Assembly (NCBI GenBank): GCA_026388315.1
Contig: JAPLKA010000110.1
Coordinates: forward strand, 86,545-150,544
Direction: 5' to 3'
Source of the DNA: Pseudomonadota bacterium
Lineage (GTDB): Bacteria > Desulfobacterota > Syntrophorhabdia > Syntrophorhabdales > Syntrophorhabdaceae
Length of the DNA stretch: 64,000 bases
Position 1 is the stretch's first letter. Every line of letters starts with the position of its first letter. The translations under genes were made by a program, and so were the position numbers. Of the stretch, positions 37,874 through 47,073 are shown piece after piece. The notes beneath the pieces were generated by a model. It had not been told where the DNA came from and made no database searches. It was given only the letters and a program-made list of their open reading frames with translations.

Positions 37874-37929
37874 TATGACATAGTAATCAGTTATTAGACT
37901 GGAAAATGTCTCTTCCGTTCGCCAGCTCA

Positions 37930-38300
37930 GCATAATCACAGTGGCGGATAATCCCTCAGAAGAAAGTTTTAAAAGTGAAATCGTGCGAAGCAGCGTCCGT
38001 ATTAACTTTCCTGAGATTTTAACAATTGCAGCAACTGTTGCTGCAATTTCCTTGTATAGGTCCTCTGGCCTCCCTTTTGTCTGTCATCGAGAGGACTTTA
38101 GATCGTGGCAATCTCAAAGAATGGGATTCCCGGCGTCAGTGTTGACTTTCCGACGATATTAAGAATCTCCGAAAATGTTTCGGAGAGTTCCGGTTCCTCA
38201 AAAAAAAAGTTTTAAAAGTGAAAGCGTGCAAAACAGCGTAGGTATTAACTTTCCGAAGATTTTGACGATGACGGAAACAGTTTCCGTCATCGTCTCCGGC
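37930..38300 (-). pseudogene. three tandem parB-derived modules, each with its own palindrome
   Basis: On the minus strand three modules follow one another: each has a perfect palindrome, then a sequence encoding GKL/S..TL....SLLKL as in the ParB-like protein (IRTLSRTLSLLKL). Palindromes: 38264-38294 (15-bp arms), 38166-38186 (9-bp arms), 38024-38048 (12-bp arms). No complete frame survives; stops follow each module. Confidence 0.8.
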
Positions 38301-38594
38301 AGATCCTCAATGTAATAAAAAGTGAATATTTCAAATTGCTATAGGGACGGCACGGGGACGTTCCTTAAAAAGTAAGAAACTGCTTGACGTTCCTCCTGGA
38401 AAAACAAAAGGGGTCTTGCAATGACACATTCGGATTGCCAATTTCGGATTCAGCTCTCCGCCCCTCCCCATCTTCCCATCCTCGTAACTTCGCAACTTCG
38501 ACTTTTCAGCCTTCTTAACCTTCAGCCCTCGGCCTGCCTCTTTCACCTTTAACCATTTGCCATTTTCTTGTCGCCTCTCACCTGCCTTTTTCCT

Positions 38595-38783
38595 GGTAAA
38601 GGATATGATTTCGACAGCCTTATGATCGCCCTGGTGAGCTGTACCAGAAGGCCAGAAGGCCTCCAGAGGAAACTGCTTGCACAGTGCAAGCAGTTTCCTA
38701 AACCGTCGTAAAGTCAATATCCACAGCGTTTAGCATGCTATTGCTTTTAAAACTTTCTGAAGGGATTCGGATGGCAATTTGAA
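38595..38783 (+). pseudogene. parB relic, plus strand, with a 16-bp palindrome
   Basis: Reads GKGYDFDSLMIALV, homologous to DKGYDVDSLMSDLV of the intact gene, then a palindrome (38667-38682 / 38684-38699, single A centre), then in another frame KSISTAFSMLLLLKLSEGIR. Frameshift at the palindrome, as in the relic at 5060. Confidence 0.8.
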
Positions 38784-38849
38784 TTACTTCCTATATTTGG
38801 ACATATTATGATATAATGAAATCCCCAACAGAGGAAAGGAGGTCGAAAG

Positions 38850-39059
38850 ATGCAGGCACAGGTCAAGTATAAGGAAGAGATTATTCAAGAATTGCAGAAC
38901 ATGCCTGACGAACAGATGCTTAATCTTCTCAGTCTTATTCGCATTTTCAAAAAAAGCATTATTATGCAGAGGGATTCCGACTTCTATCTCAAAAAAGAAT
39001 TTGATGGGTGGGATGCATTAAGCGATGAGGCGCTAAATAATTTTGAGGCTGCCATCTAA
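38850..39059 (+). CDS. antitoxin-like small protein
   Basis: 69 residues, ATG 38850 after aaaggagg. Helical, with LQNMPDEQMLNLLSLIR; no DNA-binding fold is evident. It overlaps the MazF-like gene by one base, the layout of an antitoxin. Confidence 0.7.
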   Translation: MQAQVKYKEEIIQELQNMPDEQMLNLLSLIRIFKKSIIMQRDSDFYLKKEFDGWDALSDEALNNFEAAI

Positions 39060-39397
39060 TGGACTTCGGTGATATATATCTTGTTGAAATTCCTGGCTCC
39101 GGCGGACACGAACAACAGGGTTTCAGACCCGCAATAATTGTCCAGACTTCTGAAAATATTGATAAAATTCCCACCGTTTTAATTATCCCATTCACGACAC
39201 AAATCAAGGCTGCTAATTTTCCGTTTACATTTGTTATTGATCCCGATTCGACCAACAACCTGTCCTCAAAATCTGTGGCTTTAGTGTTTCAATTACGGGC
39301 AATTGATAAAAAGAGATTAAAGAACAAGCTTGGCAAGCTTAGCGCGAATGATTTTCAAATCTTGAAGCAGTGCTTACATGGAATCTTGAAATTATAA
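39059..39397 (+). CDS. MazF/PemK-family toxin (mRNA interferase)
   Basis: 112 residues. FGDIYLVEIPGSGGHEQQGFRPAIIVQ is the MazF N-terminal barrel with the RP-A-I/V-VQ signature, followed by IPFTTQ and a conserved LS..SVAL strand. Cleaves RNA if active. Forms a toxin-antitoxin pair with the preceding gene in a relic-rich zone. Confidence 0.88.
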   Translation: MDFGDIYLVEIPGSGGHEQQGFRPAIIVQTSENIDKIPTVLIIPFTTQIKAANFPFTFVIDPDSTNNLSSKSVALVFQLRAIDKKRLKNKLGKLSANDFQILKQCLHGILKL

Positions 39398-39655
39398 ATA
39401 CCCTATACGGAGCGGAAGAAGACGTTGGTGTAATCGTTACATTGTGCTTTACATCTCCCCATTTCATTGTCCTTCCTTCGGCAGGATTAAACCATACGGA
39501 TTGCGGATGTTGTTCACCATTCACAACCAAAAAAATGATAACAACGATATAAAGACCGATGCCATGGCCAAGAACTGCAACAGCGCCTTAGCAGGGCAGG
39601 CCTGCGATAGAATTATCGCTGTAATCTTTTCTCTCCATCGCTGTAACCATGTTTC

Positions 39656-40591
39656 TTACACCTGTGGTGGCTTTTTCTTCTCCGGCGCAGGTTCAGGGGC
39701 TATCGGTATCCGCAGTTCCACTAAAGCACAGAAAACATGCAGTTCATCAAGAAGCGTCACAAGATCAGGTCTCGTGTATTTTGCGATACCTATTTCAATG
39801 CGTGACTCTACTGATCGTAAGCTGGCAATCTGCTTCTTCATGGGTATGAGCTTTGTAACACCTGGGACCGGTTTGGCCTTTTTATGTGCTGTAAGCAATT
39901 TCTCAAGTGCGAGATAGGTGACAGGCGTCTTCATAATATCCTGGAATATCTTCGCACGATCCGGGCAATCGAGGTTTGCTGCAAAGAGATACCCTTGCGA
40001 AACGGGGAGATTTCCCTGCCGGATTGCTGCCTGAATCTCAGGATCAAGTTTCAAGAGTGATAACGTGCGAGAGAGCGTCCGTATTGACTTTCCGACTATT
40101 TCAGAAGTTTCAGACAATGTGTCTGAAACTTCCTTTAATAGGTAGTCAGGAGATCGATCGTAGTTCACCAGATCGCTCATAAGGCTATCTACATCATATC
40201 CCTTATCAGGATGTTTTGCCTGAATATACGCCAATATCCCCTTGGCCTGATCCATGGGGTTTAAGTCTTCTCTCTGGAGGTTCTCTGTCAGTTGGAAGGC
40301 AAGTATCTCATCCTTCTGGGTTACTGCATCCACAACCCGCACAGGGATGGATGGAAGTCCCAGCTTCTGCGCAGCCAGATAACGGCGTTCTCCACAGAGG
40401 AGCAGATATTTGCCGTCTTTTCGCGTCACAAGGACAGGCTCTAAGACTCCCCGGTCTTTAATAGACTCCATAAGGGCTTTGAAGGACTCACTCTCCGTAT
40501 CGATCCCTGAGCGAATCTGTTCTTCCACAATAATGTCTTCCAGAGGCAGGTACATAAATTCCTGACTTTCAACTGTTTTCTTTGTTGCCAT
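39656..40591 (-). CDS. ParB/Spo0J-like partition or regulatory protein
   Basis: 311 residues from ATG 40591 (gggggt upstream). N-terminal ParB domain (PLEDIIVEEQIRSG, LLCGERRYLAAQKLG, TENLQREDLNPMDQAKG) then HTH (GKSIRTLSRTLSLLKLDPEIQAAI) and a C-terminal helical part. CTP-binding GERRYLA is intact. No parA is adjacent and relics occur at three sites, so this looks like a multicopy mobile parB-like gene, not the chromosomal parB. The codons for SDTLSET form a 13-bp palindrome (40104-40132). Confidence 0.88.
   Translation of the reverse strand: MATKKTVESQEFMYLPLEDIIVEEQIRSGIDTESESFKALMESIKDRGVLEPVLVTRKDGKYLLLCGERRYLAAQKLGLPSIPVRVVDAVTQKDEILAFQLTENLQREDLNPMDQAKGILAYIQAKHPDKGYDVDSLMSDLVNYDRSPDYLLKEVSDTLSETSEIVGKSIRTLSRTLSLLKLDPEIQAAIRQGNLPVSQGYLFAANLDCPDRAKIFQDIMKTPVTYLALEKLLTAHKKAKPVPGVTKLIPMKKQIASLRSVESRIEIGIAKYTRPDLVTLLDELHVFCALVELRIPIAPEPAPEKKKPPQV
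40104..40132 (-). repeat. palindrome inside the intact parB-like gene
   Basis: GAAGTTTCAGACA (40104-40116), centre ATG, and its exact reverse complement (40120-40132). It occupies the same place as the palindromes of the parB relics but with unrelated sequence. Confidence 0.85.
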
Positions 40592-40648
40592 TTTTTTACC
40601 CCCTTGTTTTTTTAAACACATGATATTCCTCTGAAAGAAAAAATACAA

Positions 40649-41220
40649 ATATAAAGTTGATGTTACCGCCGTTCCTGCCTGCGCATAACCCCCCAGTCTT
40701 GTTTTAACAGTATGATGCCGGAAGAACTTTGCAGCTCATTCTTCGCCGGAAACCGTTGTTGCTCACCGTGTTCGCAATTAAACCGTTACCCGAGTCGCGC
40801 CTTCAAGCTTCTTTGGGGCCACCCGTTGCAATTGTTGATAGTAGTTTTTATTGCCAACAGGACGTAGCCGTTTCCGTGAGCGAGCCTTGCGGGAGCCTCT
40901 CGGGACACCCGTCTTACAAGCGGGAGAAGACTTTAGCACGGGTGAGAGGCGGAGCACCGTGCGAGCGATGGGAACGGTGGAGTCCTGCCGATAAGCGAAT
41001 TTTGCAAGAGTAAGGAAGCGTGACCCACTCACCGGGTGAGTGCCCCGGCGGAGAGGGTAAAGGTTCAACGGCGAAGCCGCAACAGTGTTCCTGCCACACC
41101 TTGATTTTACTCTTGCCTGCAATAGATAGGCTTATGACAGGGGAATATCATTATTCCTTATCGCAGATTGAACGATGAAGAAAAGATTAAGGATTATGCG
41201 GTTATGGGTGCTATCAGCTT
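40649..41220 (+). other. GC-rich structured intergenic region
   Basis: About 570 bases with no recognisable gene. From 40860 to 41095 there are many short dyads: gcgagccttgcgggagc, ctcaccgggtgag (41032 region), gcacggtgcgagc-like pairs, ttcaacggcgaagccgc. It may contain a structured RNA, a degraded intron or repeat elements. No known RNA family could be assigned. Confidence 0.35.
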
Positions 41221-42378
41221 TCAACTTTCAGCTTCTTTTTTTACGGCTATGGCGATTTTTATGAGTACCGTGAGGACGAGGATGCCTACTCCGTAAATCC
41301 CCGCAGTGATGGCAATTTCATGTGTAGTGGGTATGTATCTTGTTATCTCGCCAAGAGGGGAAGGGATAAAGCCGGATACAACGAGACCGAGACCTTTTTC
41401 AATCCATATTGAAATGATAATGGCGATGCATGTTGCCATGAGGATGGTATCATTTTTTCTCGTTTGAGGATTCACCAGAAGGATTGCCGATACCCATCCG
41501 AGAACAACGGAAACCCACATCCATGGGCTCAGTAAAAGATGTCCGTTTATGCCGAAAAGAAGCAATCGAACATACAGACTGTGCTCGGGGATATTACTGT
41601 AGAAAACGGTAAAGATTTCTACAAGGGATAAGAAAATGTTTATAACCATCGCATATGCGATAATCTGTGCTATCTTCCGGATAACTTCACGTCCTGCATC
41701 GAACCGGGCAAATTTTTTCACGATAAAGCACAACAGGATAAGGATTGCAGGCCCTGATGCGAACGCTGATGCAAGGAACCGTGGTGCAAGAATCGCCGTA
41801 AGCCAGAATGGCCGGGCGCTGAGTCCTGAATAAATGAAGGCAGTTACAGTATGAATACTTATTGCCCAAGGGATTGACAGGATTACGAGTGGTTTTATCC
41901 ATGCAGGCTGCGGTTCAGATTTACGCTCAGCATTGAGCGTCTGCCACCCGATGACAAGATTCAGCAGGAGGTAGATATTCAACACAATCATATCCCAGAA
42001 GAGTACTGATTTAGGAGAGGGGTACCGGATGATATTGAGAACGCGGGCTGGCTGACCCAGGTCGACGAATATGAACAGAATAGTCATTACAACTGCTGAT
42101 ACGGCAAGAAATTCTCCGAAAACGGTGATTTTCCCGAATTCTTTATAATTATGGAGATAATAGGGGAGGACTACCATGACTGCTGATGCGGCAACACCTA
42201 CAAAGAAGGTAAAGTTGGAGATATATAATCCCCATGAGACATTTCTTCCCATACCGGTTATGCCTAAACCGAATTTTAACTGAAGAAGATACGATGCGAA
42301 ACCGGCCAGGATGACTGCGCCGAGCAGTATAACCCACATCCAGTATTTTTTACCTCCCGTTAGCGCTTTACCTAACAT
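41221..42378 (-). CDS. dsrP: DsrP, NrfD-like membrane subunit
   Basis: 385 residues with ten predicted helices (WVILLGAVILAGFASYLLQL first), NrfD/PsrC fold that interacts with menaquinol. Last gene of dsrMKJOP. Confidence 0.88.
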   Translation of the reverse strand: MLGKALTGGKKYWMWVILLGAVILAGFASYLLQLKFGLGITGMGRNVSWGLYISNFTFFVGVAASAVMVVLPYYLHNYKEFGKITVFGEFLAVSAVVMTILFIFVDLGQPARVLNIIRYPSPKSVLFWDMIVLNIYLLLNLVIGWQTLNAERKSEPQPAWIKPLVILSIPWAISIHTVTAFIYSGLSARPFWLTAILAPRFLASAFASGPAILILLCFIVKKFARFDAGREVIRKIAQIIAYAMVINIFLSLVEIFTVFYSNIPEHSLYVRLLLFGINGHLLLSPWMWVSVVLGWVSAILLVNPQTRKNDTILMATCIAIIISIWIEKGLGLVVSGFIPSPLGEITRYIPTTHEIAITAGIYGVGILVLTVLIKIAIAVKKEAES

Positions 42379-42384
42379 AATCCC

Positions 42385-43164
42385 TCACAGTATATAAAAC
42401 ACCTTTGGTTCGGTACCAAGATGAGGTTTTCTTACGATGCTGTGCCGCTGCTTCAGTATTTTTCTCACATCCGAATCGATGGCTGCGAGATCACCGAAGA
42501 TGAGGGCATTTTCCTTACATACCTCGACGCAGGCCGGCAAAAGACCTCGTATCAGCCTTTCTTCGCAAAAATTGCATTTTTCTACTACCCCCTTTGTTCT
42601 TGTGGGGAAATCCTGATATACTGTTTTCAAAAATAACCGCGGATCAAACCAGTTGAAACTTCTTGCCCCATAAGGGCAGGCAGCCATACAATATCTGCAT
42701 CCGATACAGCGGTGATAATCCATCATGACAATTCCATCTTCCCTTTTCCATGTGGCCTTTGTAGGGCAAACCTTTACACACGGCGGGTTATCGCAGTGGT
42801 TACATAACACCATGACAGGAAGGTTTTTTATCTCTTCCCTGTTTATTATGTGAATGTGTTCAGGGAAGACCGTTGGATATGGACTTTTCCATATCCATTT
42901 CACTTCTTCCTTGGGGCTGCCCAGGCCCGGAACATTATGAACAATGTTGCACGCATCTATGCAGGCCCTGCAACCGGGTTTTTTTGCGCAGGCATCAAGA
43001 TTTATCGCCATTCCCCATTTTCTGATATAAGATGTTATTTTTTGTTTTGCTGTGTTGGCAAATAATCCCTTAGGCCGGATGTCAAGGGAAGGATCTAATA
43101 TAAAACCAGCGATGGAGAATCCTGCTATTTTAAGAAATTGTCTTCTATCCAAATTTACTCCCAC
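42385..43164 (-). CDS. dsrO: DsrO, periplasmic ferredoxin-like iron-sulfur protein
   Basis: 259 residues with a twin-arginine signal (DRRQFLKIAGFSIAGF). Four Cys groups for [4Fe-4S] clusters: CAKKPGCRACIDACN, CNHCDNPPCVKVCP, CIGCRYCMAACPYG, CNFCEERL...CVEVC. Overlaps dsrJ by 10 bases. Confidence 0.9.
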   Translation of the reverse strand: MGVNLDRRQFLKIAGFSIAGFILDPSLDIRPKGLFANTAKQKITSYIRKWGMAINLDACAKKPGCRACIDACNIVHNVPGLGSPKEEVKWIWKSPYPTVFPEHIHIINREEIKNLPVMVLCNHCDNPPCVKVCPTKATWKREDGIVMMDYHRCIGCRYCMAACPYGARSFNWFDPRLFLKTVYQDFPTRTKGVVEKCNFCEERLIRGLLPACVEVCKENALIFGDLAAIDSDVRKILKQRHSIVRKPHLGTEPKVFYIL

Positions 43165-43550
43165 CTGCCTACTGCATTATTTGGTACGACATGACAATCC
43201 CAGCACTGTGGTTTTGCTCCGGCATAGTCATGACAACGGTCACAGAATTGGGCCTTGCTGGAATGACAGTTCAGGCATGTTCCCGTCAGGCTTATAATGT
43301 ATAACTTCCCATCTCCTGCCTTGTGAACCCTCATCCCCTCTCTCACAACCGACTCTTTCCATTTATTTAGTAAATTAGCATGATTGGATTTCATGTATAA
43401 TGTATTTTCTACACATTGTCTTGCATCTGTTCCAATTTTAAGCTGAGGTATATACGCAGCCTTCCCTGTAAGGCTGTTATACCAGAATGGGGTCAGCATA
43501 ATGATGAGAAATATAATAATTCCCGCTATAATCTTAATCTTATCGTACAT
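43155..43550 (-). CDS. dsrJ: DsrJ, triheme cytochrome c
   Basis: 131 residues from ATG 43550. N-terminal membrane helix (about 5-25) and three CxxCH motifs (CLNCH, CDRCH, CWDCH) in the last 45 residues, as in DsrJ. Periplasmic electron carrier of the Dsr complex. Confidence 0.9.
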   Translation of the reverse strand: MYDKIKIIAGIIIFLIIMLTPFWYNSLTGKAAYIPQLKIGTDARQCVENTLYMKSNHANLLNKWKESVVREGMRVHKAGDGKLYIISLTGTCLNCHSSKAQFCDRCHDYAGAKPQCWDCHVVPNNAVGRWE

Positions 43551-43622
43551 CCTTGCCTCTACTTCCCTTGAACCCTTGAACACTCGACCCCTCTTTTAAT
43601 TCTGCCTTCTGCCGAACTCATT

Positions 43623-45248
43623 TCACACATCTTCCACTGCTTCCTCTTCAATCAGCGGTTCTCCGCGAAGGTTCGTTGTTCTTTCCTTTTCTCCTTCCAT
43701 AATGAGTGCATTGCCCAGGAGTTCGTGGACACCACAGACACCAATGCCCGGTACCCAGTAGTCAAGCAATGGGGGTAAAGCTGCCTTGTCGATGGCGCAT
43801 ATGCAGGCAAGCATATTGACCCCGTATTTTTCATGGACATGTTTTACTGCATTGGCACGTGGAAATCCTCCTCTCAGCCTCATTTCAAGGTTTTCGTCTG
43901 CACCGAGGCCTGCCCCGCTTCCACAGCAGAAAGTCCTTTCTCTTATTGTATTCTCAGGCATTTCATGAAAATGATTGCATGTGTTTTTTATAATGTAACG
44001 TGGCTCTTCAAGAAGTCCCATGCTTCTGGCCGGATTACAGGAATCGTGGAAAGTAATCTTAAATTTGTCATTCCGTGTTTTATCAAGATCCAGCGCATTA
44101 TTATAGATCAGGTCAGAGGTAAACTCGCATATATGAACCATTTTTGTAGATTTAGCATTTTCAAATGGTGTACCTGTAATGGGAGACACCGGTTCTTCCA
44201 GAAAATCGGCAGGACCATTAAGGGTATCCATATACTGATGGATTGTCCTCCACATATGCCCGCATTCTCCACCAAGGATCCATCTTACCCCCAGGCGTTT
44301 TGCTTCTGCATATATTTTTGCATTGAGCCTCTTTGTGAGTTCCGGTGAGTGAAAGAGGCCAAAATTCCCGCCTTCAGACGCATAGGCGCTCCACGTGTAA
44401 TCAAGGCCGATCTCATGGAAGAGCATAAGGTAGCCGAGGAGCGTGAACCAGTGTGGATTGGCGAAATAATCCGCTGATGGAGCCACGAAAAGGATTTCAG
44501 CCCCTTTCCTGTTAATGGGGGCCTCAATGGAAATCCCTGTTATATCTTTCAACTCGCTGAGGGCGAATTCGAGGGTTTCTTTGAAGGCATGGGGAGGGAC
44601 GCCAAGATGGTTTCCTGTCCGGAAACAGTTCGACGCAGGCTCAATAACCCACTGGACATTGCATCCTACAAGGTTGAGAAGTTCCCTGCCCATCATGGTG
44701 ATTTCACAGGTATCGATCCCGTAAGGGCAATAGACAGAGCACCGTCTGCATTCTGTACACTGGTAAAAATAATAAAACCATTCTTTTAAAACATCCTCGT
44801 CGAGGTCTCTGGCGCCGGCGAGCTTTCCGAAGAGCTTCCCGCCGGTTGTGAAATATCTCCTGTAGACTGACCGTAAAAGCTCTGCCCGCAATACGGGCAT
44901 ATTCTTCGGGTCACCCGAGCCCAAAAAGAAATGACATTTATCTGCACAGGCCCCGCATCTTACGCATATATCGAGAAAAAGCCTGAAAGACCGGTGTTTT
45001 TTTAAAAGGTCTGCCATCCCGTTGAGGATGATTTCTTTCCAGTTTTTTGGCAGTTTCCAGTCTATGTCAGTTGGATGCCATTCCCGTGGATTGGGTAGTT
45101 CAAGATATTTCTGATGTTTCAAGGGCGCGCTGTATAGATATGTCCCTTTCAGGAACTCGGCTTTTGTGTTCATCCAATCCTGCCCTTTCGGTTCAAGATT
45201 GACATCATTTAGTATTTCGTCAGGTGTTTTCAGTTTATCCTCAACCAT
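43623..45248 (-). CDS. dsrK: DsrK, HdrD-like iron-sulfur subunit
   Basis: 541 residues. CVRCGACADKCHFFLGSGD and CTECRRCSVYCPYG hold two [4Fe-4S] clusters; C-terminal CCG-type domains (FHDSCNPARS; TFCCGSGAG) resemble the heterodisulfide-reductase catalytic site. Acts on the DsrC trisulfide/disulfide with membrane quinones. Confidence 0.92.
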   Translation of the reverse strand: MVEDKLKTPDEILNDVNLEPKGQDWMNTKAEFLKGTYLYSAPLKHQKYLELPNPREWHPTDIDWKLPKNWKEIILNGMADLLKKHRSFRLFLDICVRCGACADKCHFFLGSGDPKNMPVLRAELLRSVYRRYFTTGGKLFGKLAGARDLDEDVLKEWFYYFYQCTECRRCSVYCPYGIDTCEITMMGRELLNLVGCNVQWVIEPASNCFRTGNHLGVPPHAFKETLEFALSELKDITGISIEAPINRKGAEILFVAPSADYFANPHWFTLLGYLMLFHEIGLDYTWSAYASEGGNFGLFHSPELTKRLNAKIYAEAKRLGVRWILGGECGHMWRTIHQYMDTLNGPADFLEEPVSPITGTPFENAKSTKMVHICEFTSDLIYNNALDLDKTRNDKFKITFHDSCNPARSMGLLEEPRYIIKNTCNHFHEMPENTIRERTFCCGSGAGLGADENLEMRLRGGFPRANAVKHVHEKYGVNMLACICAIDKAALPPLLDYWVPGIGVCGVHELLGNALIMEGEKERTTNLRGEPLIEEEAVEDV

Positions 45249-45265
45249 TCTTAGTCCTTGGAAAA

Positions 45266-45753
45266 TGAACCGGCGTATCGGCGAACCGGCGTATCGGCGA
45301 TTATTTTGATTTTATTAACCATTTAGTTGATTCATCTATCATTTTAACAAGTTGACTCATGATATGTTCATAAAAATCATCCATTTTATCTTTAAAAAGC
45401 TTATCGATAAAACCACACTTATATGCAAATTCAATCCAAACCTGAGTTTCGCAAGCTTCAGATTCAGCGTCATTCAGTTTTGCGATGAATGCAGCTTTAT
45501 ATCTTCTCTTACGCCATGATTCAGCAATGTTTGCACACACCGAACGTGATGAGCGCCTTACTTGGTCGACCATTGAGTATTTTTCTTCAGGTGGGAACCG
45601 TTTTGTAGCTTCGTATAGCTCCATTGCGGCATCCATAGCCTTTTGATAAACACGTAACTCTCTATATGTTTTTATTATTTCTTTCATTCGCCGTCTCGGT
45701 TTTTGCTCATCCGCCGTTTCCCCGTTTCCCCGTTTCCCCGATACGCCGGTTCA
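45266..45753. mobile_element. inserted cassette between dsrM and dsrK with 16-bp inverted ends
   Basis: TGAACCGGCGTATCGG (45266-45281) is exactly inverted at 45738-45753. At the left a second direct copy follows (45283-45299); at the right there are three tandem cgtttccc units. The cassette carries one four-helix-bundle gene and separates dsrM from dsrK, which are adjacent in other sulfate reducers. It looks like a non-autonomous insertion; no transposase is encoded. Confidence 0.6.
45301..45687 (-). CDS. four-helix-bundle protein (23S rRNA intervening-sequence protein family)
   Basis: 128 residues, YRELRVYQKAMDAAMELYEATKRFP and DQVRRSSRSVCANIAESWRK, the signature of the S23/IVP family found in 23S rRNA insertions and as free genes. 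Likely the cargo of the inverted-repeat cassette. Function unknown. Confidence 0.88.
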   Translation of the reverse strand: MKEIIKTYRELRVYQKAMDAAMELYEATKRFPPEEKYSMVDQVRRSSRSVCANIAESWRKRRYKAAFIAKLNDAESEACETQVWIEFAYKCGFIDKLFKDKMDDFYEHIMSQLVKMIDESTKWLIKSK

Positions 45754-45756
45754 TTA

Positions 45757-46752
45757 TCATTTCTTGCGCTCCACCGGCAGTCCTGCCTCTTTCAGCGCCC
45801 CCCTGAATTCATGTTCCCATTCTTCATAGGTATGAACTTTTACAGGATAATTCCAGGGGTTAATATGCCTTTTCATGCGGCTGTCATTCTTTAAATTCCT
45901 CGTGGGGCTTAAAAAGACACCGCCCGTATGCATGAGTTTGCTGAACGGAAAATAGGCAAAAAGGATACACACAAGGAATATATGGATATAAAAGATAAGG
46001 CCAATATCTCCGACTGTTAATGGCTTAAAAGTCAGTATTCCCATGATAATCCTTTTCACCGCATAAATGTCTACTTTATAAAAATGCCTCATCAGGAATC
46101 CTGAAATTGTGATACCAAGGACAAGAAAAAGGACAAAATAATCTGAAAAAAGGGATATAAGCCGTGTCCGGGGAAAGACGATTCTTCTGAAAAGGAGGTA
46201 CGTAAGCGCAATAAAAATAAATATATCTGACATATAAAAAGTGGGCAGCCCTAACTGGAACATACCGTCTATGTTTTGTAAGAATATTATGCATTGTGGG
46301 ACAGGTTCAGTAAAGAGTCTTAAGTGCCTCACAAGTATAATAATAAGCGACCAGTGAAAAGCCAGTCCTCCGAGCCATAATAATTTATTGCTGTCGTATG
46401 TCAGTCTCTGCGTCCCCTTCAGTTCAGCCTTATCGTTTCTGAAAAGGGAGCGGAAAAGCAATATTTCTGATGCCATGCGCCATATAACACCCCATGTTGT
46501 CGATGGACTTTGCGTATTGTTTGATTTTATCCATGGCAGCGATTTTTGTTGCCCGCAGACAGTGGGGATACAGAATGGAACCGGAGAGCGCGCCCATGTA
46601 ATGACTTTATAAATAAAACCTGCCAGAAAAATGATACAAGCAATACAGGGAATGATGGTTCCAAAAAGCGTGTATAACCTTAAGGATTCTACGCCGATTA
46701 TTGCAATGAGAATGAGAATTGAAGTTGCGAACAACGGGTATAAAATTTTCAT
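45757..46752 (-). CDS. dsrM: DsrM, NarI-like cytochrome b subunit
   Basis: 331 residues from ATG 46752 with six or so helices and His residues suited to heme b (FHWSLIIILVRHLR; FYIHIFLVCILFAYFPFSKLMH). First gene of the complex that links quinol oxidation to DsrC-bound sulfur reduction. Confidence 0.88.
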   Translation of the reverse strand: MKILYPLFATSILILIAIIGVESLRLYTLFGTIIPCIACIIFLAGFIYKVITWARSPVPFCIPTVCGQQKSLPWIKSNNTQSPSTTWGVIWRMASEILLFRSLFRNDKAELKGTQRLTYDSNKLLWLGGLAFHWSLIIILVRHLRLFTEPVPQCIIFLQNIDGMFQLGLPTFYMSDIFIFIALTYLLFRRIVFPRTRLISLFSDYFVLFLVLGITISGFLMRHFYKVDIYAVKRIIMGILTFKPLTVGDIGLIFYIHIFLVCILFAYFPFSKLMHTGGVFLSPTRNLKNDSRMKRHINPWNYPVKVHTYEEWEHEFRGALKEAGLPVERKK

Positions 46753-46865
46753 TAACAAATTATATACAAAAAAATTATTTTAGCAAAAAATAATTTTGTA
46801 TTTGAAAAGATATTGCTGCTTGACGATAATCTGCATGTCTGATAGGATTGAATAACATAATCGAC

Positions 46866-46885
46866 CGACAATATAAGTGTATTGT
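46866..46885. promoter_or_regulatory. dyad in the divergent dsrM-cooS promoter region
   Basis: GACAATA (46866-46872), six bases, TATTGTC (46879-46885): a perfect 7-bp dyad between divergent genes. On the minus strand TTGACA overlaps it and could be a -35 of dsrM. A regulator site is plausible; the cognate protein is unknown. Confidence 0.5.
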
Positions 46886-46903
46886 CAAAGGTTACATGAA
46901 AAA

Positions 46904-47049
46904 TAGCTCGCACAGCGAGCGAGAAGGGGAGTCTCCGCGGGCCGCACGAAGAAGAAAAGAACAGTTTTGGCCGGGTACCCGCGACGTCCAGATTGGATAG
47001 CGGAGTAACAAATAAGTCCGCGGGTGGCAAGAGGGGGCGACGCAAGCCC
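46904..47049 (+). repeat. 145-bp GC-rich element before cooS
   Basis: Starts agctcgcacagcgagcgagaagggg, includes gccgggtacccgc, and ends gagggggcgacgcaagcccc. Closely related to 52926-53070 (V-ATPase operon) and to shorter copies at 53344 and 56758. The inner dyads (agctcg.cagcgagc; ggtacc) can fold. Confidence 0.8.
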
Positions 47050-47073
47050 CAGTAAATGAAGGGGAGGCAAACC

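Noticed and set aside
37930..38783. CRISPR-like array
   Set aside because: Repeats are coding parB fragments of unequal spacing and the variable parts are palindromes, not spacers.
39444..39917. 157-codon plus-strand frame
   Set aside because: Mostly antisense to the ParB-like gene and without motif.
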